Source: JBFGSX01 sp041581335
Lineage (GTDB): Archaea; Thermoplasmatota; E2; JACPAO01; JAHFTW01
Assembly (NCBI GenBank): GCA_041581335.1
Contig: JBFIDG010000080.1
Span: forward strand, 1 to 8,836
Reading direction: 5' to 3'
Length of the DNA: 8,836 nucleotides
Position numbers and translations under genes: made by a program. The notes below the pieces were generated by a model. It saw only the letters and a list, made by a program, of their open reading frames with translations. It ran no database searches and had not been told where the DNA came from. Position 1 is the stretch's first letter; each line of letters begins with the position of its first letter. This document shows, piece by piece, positions 6,129 through 8,836 of the stretch.

Positions 6129-6290
6129 TCAGTTGTACTTCTTGAAGCCGAGATCGCGGGCTCCATCGCGGAAACACTGGCGGCAAAGACGGAGGTTGTA
6201 CCGGCGCACCATACCGCGTTTGCGGCCGCAGCGCAGGCATCCTTCGATCCGTCCTTTGTAGTGTTGGCGTTCCTTGGTCAAGAGTGTCAT
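6129..6290 (-). CDS. rps14: Small-subunit ribosomal protein S14 (uS14), zinc-binding short form
   Basis: This 53-residue gene is easy to miss because of its size. Translation gives MTLLTKERQHYKGRIEGCLR and then a compact domain ending in FKKYN. Two CXXC pairs, C18/C21 and C36/C39, form the zinc ribbon of the C+ S14 form, as in archaeal and eukaryotic S29. S14 sits in the head of the small subunit and contacts 16S rRNA. ATG at 6290 overlaps the TGA of rpl5 in an ATGA (6287-6290). GGAGGT in the rpl5 C-terminal codons, six bases before the ATG, is its SD. The gene lies exactly where S14 is expected, between rpl5 and rps8. Confidence 0.97.
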   Translation of the reverse strand: MTLLTKERQHYKGRIEGCLRCGRKRGMVRRYNLRLCRQCFRDGARDLGFKKYN

Positions 6291-6802
6291 GAGATGACCT
6301 CCATCTGGAATTTCTCCGTGAGGAAAGCCATGGCTTCCTCGCGGGTCACCCGGTGGCGCATAGGCACCTTGCGCGCCAAGAGGCGGCGGTGCTTGATGCG
6401 GTGGCCGGGCTTTTCGAGCGTGATCGCGACATCCATGCCGAAGACACCGACATCAGGATCGTAGCGCTCGCCCTCAAAGTTGGTGTGGTCAGCGACGCCG
6501 AACTGCAGGTTGCCCTGGTTGTCGAAGCTGTACGAGAACACCTTGTTGAGGCGGGTGTAGAGGGCGCGGCCGATGAAAGACTCAGCCGCTTCGCCGCGCA
6601 GGGTGACCTTGCAGCCGATAGGCATGCCGGGGCGGACACCGAGTTCGCGGTTGTTGATCTTGCCGAAGGTACGGGAAGGCTTGGCGCCGGTCAGCTTGGT
6701 GAGCACCTTCTCGGCGCGCTCCAGCTTGTCGCCGCCTTCGCCGCAACCGATGTTGACGGTGACCTTGGCGATGTACGGCTTGGTCATGACGTTCTCAGAC
6801 AA
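6287..6802 (-). CDS. rpl5: Large-subunit ribosomal protein L5 (uL5), probable TTG start
   Basis: L5 binds 5S rRNA and, with L18, forms part of the central protuberance. The product of about 171 residues contains the L5 N-terminal region (IAKVTVNIGCGEGGDKLERA, about 11-30), then KPSRTFGKINNRELGVRPG and PIGCKVTLRG, and the C-terminal L5 domain (about 76-168, with DHTNFEGERYDPDVGVFGMD). The frame begins with TTG at 6802, overlapping the rps4e stop by eight bases. A perfect SD, GGAGGTGA (6816-6809), ends six bases before this TTG. The first ATG in frame is 6787 (MTKPYIAK), 21 bases from the SD, and would shorten the protein by five residues. I prefer TTG because of SD spacing. Confidence 0.96.
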   Translation of the reverse strand: MSENVMTKPYIAKVTVNIGCGEGGDKLERAEKVLTKLTGAKPSRTFGKINNRELGVRPGMPIGCKVTLRGEAAESFIGRALYTRLNKVFSYSFDNQGNLQFGVADHTNFEGERYDPDVGVFGMDVAITLEKPGHRIKHRRLLARKVPMRHRVTREEAMAFLTEKFQMEVIS

Positions 6803-7514
6803 TGGACGTCACCTCCACCTTGGGCATGTTCTTCTTGTCGCCGATCGGGAAGGCGTAGGGCTTGATCGTGCTGATGGTGGTCTCGCCACTCTTCAGGTGG
6901 ATCAGGTTCGCCTTGTGACTGCGGGTCACTTCGATGCTGGCGACCGGAGCGACCTCACCAGCGTGCTGGCCGGCCGTGATCATGACCTCGACACCCTCAG
7001 CGAGGGGGAAGTGGCCGGTGATCTTCTGGCCGGGCAGGTCCAAGCGCAGGACATCGCCGGTCTTGTAGTCGTCCTTCTTGACGAGCAGGTTGCGACCATC
7101 GTGCAGGTTGAGCTGCGTCTGGCCGCCCTTGATCGTGGACTTGTTGTTGATCTGGCAGAGCTTCCAGGAAGCATCCTTGGCGTTGACCTCGACCAGACGC
7201 AGGCGCGCCTTGTGGTCGACGGTCATGCGCCAGGCGCGCTTCAGCTTGGGGACGCTCACGACGTCCATGAAGCCGACAGCCAGCTTGGCGTCCTTCACGA
7301 CGCGGCCGTCCACGAGGACATCGCCGCCGCCGATGGCGGTGCGGGCTTCGCGGCCGGACGCGGCCAGGCCGAGGTAGTCACGCAGCACCGTGCTCAGAGG
7401 GATAGAGCGGGCGATGGCGTGCGGGCCGGCGCGGGGCTTGGTCGTGTAGACGTTGGTCTTGCGGGGAAGGACCCAGGAACGCGGGGCGTTCAGGCGCTTC
7501 AGGTGCTTGCTCAT
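6795..7514 (-). CDS. rps4e: Small-subunit ribosomal protein S4e (eS4)
   Basis: S4e is an archaeal/eukaryotic small-subunit protein. The 239-residue product shows the family's domain order. An N-terminal basic segment (about 1-40) begins MSKHLKRLNAPRSWVLPRKT. An S4-like RNA-binding domain (about 42-105) contains GGGDVLVDGRVVKD. The central S4e domain (about 95-170) follows, then a KOW-like segment near 175-210 with ITAGQHAGEVAPVASIE. Length is usual for archaea. ATG at 7514 overlaps the rpl24 TGA as ATGA, and AAGGAGG just upstream is the SD. The last codons (KVEVTSIV) contain the SD of rpl5. Its position between rpl24 and rpl5 is diagnostic of an archaeal spc cluster. Confidence 0.97.
   Translation of the reverse strand: MSKHLKRLNAPRSWVLPRKTNVYTTKPRAGPHAIARSIPLSTVLRDYLGLAASGREARTAIGGGDVLVDGRVVKDAKLAVGFMDVVSVPKLKRAWRMTVDHKARLRLVEVNAKDASWKLCQINNKSTIKGGQTQLNLHDGRNLLVKKDDYKTGDVLRLDLPGQKITGHFPLAEGVEVMITAGQHAGEVAPVASIEVTRSHKANLIHLKSGETTISTIKPYAFPIGDKKNMPKVEVTSIV
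6809..6816 (-). promoter_or_regulatory. Strong Shine-Dalgarno site that decides the rpl5 start
   Basis: Minus-strand GGAGGTGA is a full 8-base match to the usual archaeal anti-SD core. It lies in rps4e codons (VEV) and ends six bases before TTG 6802, but 21 bases before ATG 6787. That spacing favours the TTG. Confidence 0.7.
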
Positions 7515-7894
7515 TCGGAGGCCTCCTTCTTGGGCTTGTCCTCGGCGCCGATCTTGGCGCGGCGGTGCTTGTCCTCGAGGTTCAGCTTGGTGATCAGCAA
7601 GTTGCTGGCGTCAAGGGGGAAAGCGACGTCAGTGCCGTCGGCCTTCTTGTGGGTGATGCCTTCGACGGTGACCTTGCGGGCCTTCGTGTCGATGGCGACG
7701 ACCTTGCCGGTCTTGCCTTTCTTGTTACCGCGCATGATCTTGACCTCGTCGCCGGTGACGACGGGGATGCTGCGGATGTTGTACTTGAGAAGCAGGTCTT
7801 CGGCCAGGTGGCTGGCGATCTGCTTGCGGCGCAGGTGCAGAGGTGCCTTGTACCACGCCTTGCGTTGCTTGCGGGGTTGAATACTGGTAGCCAT
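7511..7894 (-). CDS. rpl24: Large-subunit ribosomal protein L24 (uL24)
   Basis: L24 is an assembly-initiating protein of the large subunit, near the exit tunnel. The 127-residue product begins MATSIQPRKQRKAWYKAPLH, the typical archaeal/eukaryotic L24 (L26 in eukaryotes) start. A KOW domain follows at about 45-72 (TGDEVKIMRGNKKGKTGKVV), then KVTVEGITHKKADGTDV and a charged C-terminal tail. I chose ATG 7894 for this match. The frame is open up to 7996, but those 34 codons are rpl14 read in another frame. The start is seven bases after the rpl14 TGA, with a short SD-like GAGGT made partly from that stop codon and spaced only four bases from the ATG. This is one of the weaker ribosome-binding sites in the block. 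Confidence 0.96.
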   Translation of the reverse strand: MATSIQPRKQRKAWYKAPLHLRRKQIASHLAEDLLLKYNIRSIPVVTGDEVKIMRGNKKGKTGKVVAIDTKARKVTVEGITHKKADGTDVAFPLDASNLLITKLNLEDKHRRAKIGAEDKPKKEASE

Positions 7895-7901
7895 GGTTAC
7901 C

Positions 7902-8303
7902 TCAGACAATCGTGCTGGCGGTCGCGGAGATACGCGGCCAGCGTTGTGCGGCTTCCCGGGCCACAGGGCCCTTGATCTGACTGCCCTTGACTTCACCGTC
8001 AGCGCCCGTGATGATCACGCAGGCGTTGTCTTCGAAGACGACGGTGACGCCATCGGCGCGCCTGTACGGGCGCTTCTGGCGGACGATGACGGCGTCAAGG
8101 ATCTGACGGCGCATCTCGGGGGTGCCCTTCTTGACACTGACCTTGATCCAGTCGCCGACACCCGCGGACGGGTAGCGGTTCTTGGTGGTCTTGATCTTGG
8201 GGACCATGATGATCTCGACGATCTTGGCACCGGTGTTGTCGATGCAGTCGAGGCGAGCGCCGGTCGGGAGACCGCGCGTGACGGAGCCTGCGATTCCTCG
8301 CAT
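7902..8303 (-). CDS. rpl14: Large-subunit ribosomal protein L14 (uL14)
   Basis: L14 lies on the intersubunit face of the large subunit. The 133-residue product has the L14 beta-barrel signatures: RLDCIDNTGAKIVEIIMVPK (about 18-37), a central VGDWIKVSVKKGTPEMRR (about 50-67), VIVRQKRPYRRADGVTVVFE and the end IKGPVAREAAQRWPRISATA. Length equals the archaeal norm of about 132. ATG at 8303 is one base after the TAA of rps17. GGAGGT in the last rps17 codons (EEVA) provides the SD eight bases away. Its own TGA stop contributes to the SD of rpl24. Confidence 0.97.
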   Translation of the reverse strand: MRGIAGSVTRGLPTGARLDCIDNTGAKIVEIIMVPKIKTTKNRYPSAGVGDWIKVSVKKGTPEMRRQILDAVIVRQKRPYRRADGVTVVFEDNACVIITGADGEVKGSQIKGPVAREAAQRWPRISATASTIV

Positions 8304-8304
8304 G

Positions 8305-8652
8305 TTAGGCTACCTCCTCGGTGCGGTTCTCGACAACGACGAAAGTGACCGTCTTGGACACGGGTCGGCATTCGGCGATGGTGACCTCGTCGCCAACTTC
8401 GACATCGATGTTCGATGGAAGGTGGGCGGGGTACCGCGCCGTCCGCTTCTCGTACCGCTGGTACTTAGGGACGAAGTGGTTGGTCTCCTTCTCCACGATG
8501 ACTGTTCCCTGCATCTTGTGGCTCACGACCTTTCCGACGATGGTAGAACCGCGGACGGGTAGGGTGCCATTGAATGGGTTGAACAGGTCACCTGGAGCGG
8601 GCGCCCGCTTGGGGGCCCGGACGTCGATGCCGATGTCACGCACTGCGCTCAT
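8305..8652 (-). CDS. rps17: Small-subunit ribosomal protein S17 (uS17)
   Basis: S17 is an early-binding 16S rRNA protein with an OB fold. The 115-residue product starts MSAVRDIGIDVRAPKRAPAP, close to the archaeal consensus. The OB-fold core follows: TIVGKVVSHKMQGTVIVEKE (about 37-56), the archaeal segment FVPKYQRYEKRTARYPAHLP, and VEVGDEVTIAECRPVSKTVTF. ATG at 8652 has a clear AAGGAGG with eight bases between GGAGG and the start. The frame is open upstream to about 8792 without another ATG, GTG or TTG, so the start is secure. It is the first gene of the visible block, with no gene directly upstream in the window. Confidence 0.97.
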   Translation of the reverse strand: MSAVRDIGIDVRAPKRAPAPGDLFNPFNGTLPVRGSTIVGKVVSHKMQGTVIVEKETNHFVPKYQRYEKRTARYPAHLPSNIDVEVGDEVTIAECRPVSKTVTFVVVENRTEEVA

Positions 8653-8836
8653 GGATAGTTCCTCCTTATGCAGACGGAGACGGGGGTAAGGCGAACCTTT
8701 CCCAGTCCTTAGCAGACCCGGGTAACGATCCCAGAGAATGCGGCCCGACCGTCGACGGGCAATTTGGAACGGTTTGCGGAGTGGACCCTTGGCCTACTCC
8801 TCTCTAAGCCGCCGTGACCTGGCGCAGCATATAAGC
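8653..8836 (-). other. Leader region upstream of rps17, no convincing gene
   Basis: These 184 bases hold the rps17 SD (8661-8667), an inverted repeat GCCCG/CGGGC (8743-8747 and 8756-8760, 8-base loop), a palindrome ACCCGGGT (8716-8723) and a TATA-like box at the edge. A minus-strand frame is open from the edge to a TAA just past the ACCCGGGT site, but its codons lack the strong G/C third-base bias of the neighbours and I recognise no family. I therefore read the stretch as a 5' leader and intergenic region. Confidence 0.5.
8827..8836 (-). promoter_or_regulatory. Candidate TATA box for the ribosomal-protein block
   Basis: Minus-strand GCTTATATGC at the window edge resembles an archaeal TATA box. 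Transcription would then start near 8805, leaving a leader of about 150 bases before rps17. The upstream BRE lies outside the window, so the call is weak. Confidence 0.35.

Noticed and set aside
7517..7526. Perfect palindrome GGAGGCCTCC over the rps4e SD as a regulatory hairpin
   Set aside because: It has no loop, so it cannot fold on itself well. It is explained by Glu-Ala-Ser codons plus the SD.
7895..7996. 34-residue N-terminal extension of L24
   Set aside because: It overlaps rpl14 coding sequence, whereas MATSIQPRKQRK is the family start and lies just after the rpl14 stop.
8653..8710. tRNA-like GGTTCGCC motif in the leader
   Set aside because: No matching T-stem, anticodon arm or acceptor stem could be drawn around it.
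8710..8834. End of an upstream gene (rnp1 or similar) reading into the window
   Set aside because: One minus-strand frame is open to a TAA near 8712, and another ends at TAG 8804-8806. The longer one lacks the neighbours' third-base G/C bias and matches no family I know. Sequence to the right is needed to settle it.

Overview
The window is an archaeal ribosomal-protein gene cluster of the spc type, read entirely on the minus strand, followed by the translocon gene secY. Gene order from right to left is rps17, rpl14, rpl24, rps4e, rpl5, rps14, rps8, rpl6, rpl32e, rpl19e, rpl18, rps5, rpl30, rpl15, secY. The proteins S4e, L19e and L32e, the long L30 and the single-subunit archaeal SecY place it in the Archaea, and the order is the one I know from euryarchaeal genomes. 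GC-rich wobble positions and the style of the S5 and SecY sequences suggest a Thermoplasmatota relative, possibly marine group II/III (Poseidoniia). That placement is from memory and is only moderately sure.

Right edge (8653-8836): a leader of about 180 bases lies upstream of rps17. It holds a candidate TATA box at the very edge, inverted repeats and a good Shine-Dalgarno (SD) site, but no convincing gene. The genes I would expect just upstream (rnp1, rpl29) are not adjacent.

Middle (1879-8652): fourteen ribosomal-protein genes are packed with gaps of 0-11 bases or overlaps of 1-8 bases. Every downstream gene has an SD sequence lying inside the last codons or stop codon of its upstream neighbour, so the block looks like one translationally coupled polycistron. 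rpl5 seems to start with TTG. rps5 carries a long Gly/Pro/Arg repeat extension and lacks a Cys cluster I expect in archaeal S5.

Left part (1-1878): rpl15 ends in a small hairpin followed by T-rich tracts, read as a terminator. After it come a TATA-like box and secY, which has no SD and may be leaderless, so secY appears to be its own transcription unit. secY ends in a second terminator of the same design, and then in a 44-bp tandem repeat (two full copies and a partial one) that runs off the window edge.

Functionally, the genes supply small-subunit (S17, S4e, S14, S8, S5) and large-subunit (L14, L24, L5, L6, L32e, L19e, L18, L30, L15) proteins plus the channel that receives nascent membrane and secreted proteins. 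I do not see a new defence, mobile or metabolic system here. The points worth a second look are the repeat array, the S5 extension, the secY promoter/terminator arrangement and the dual coding of SD sites.
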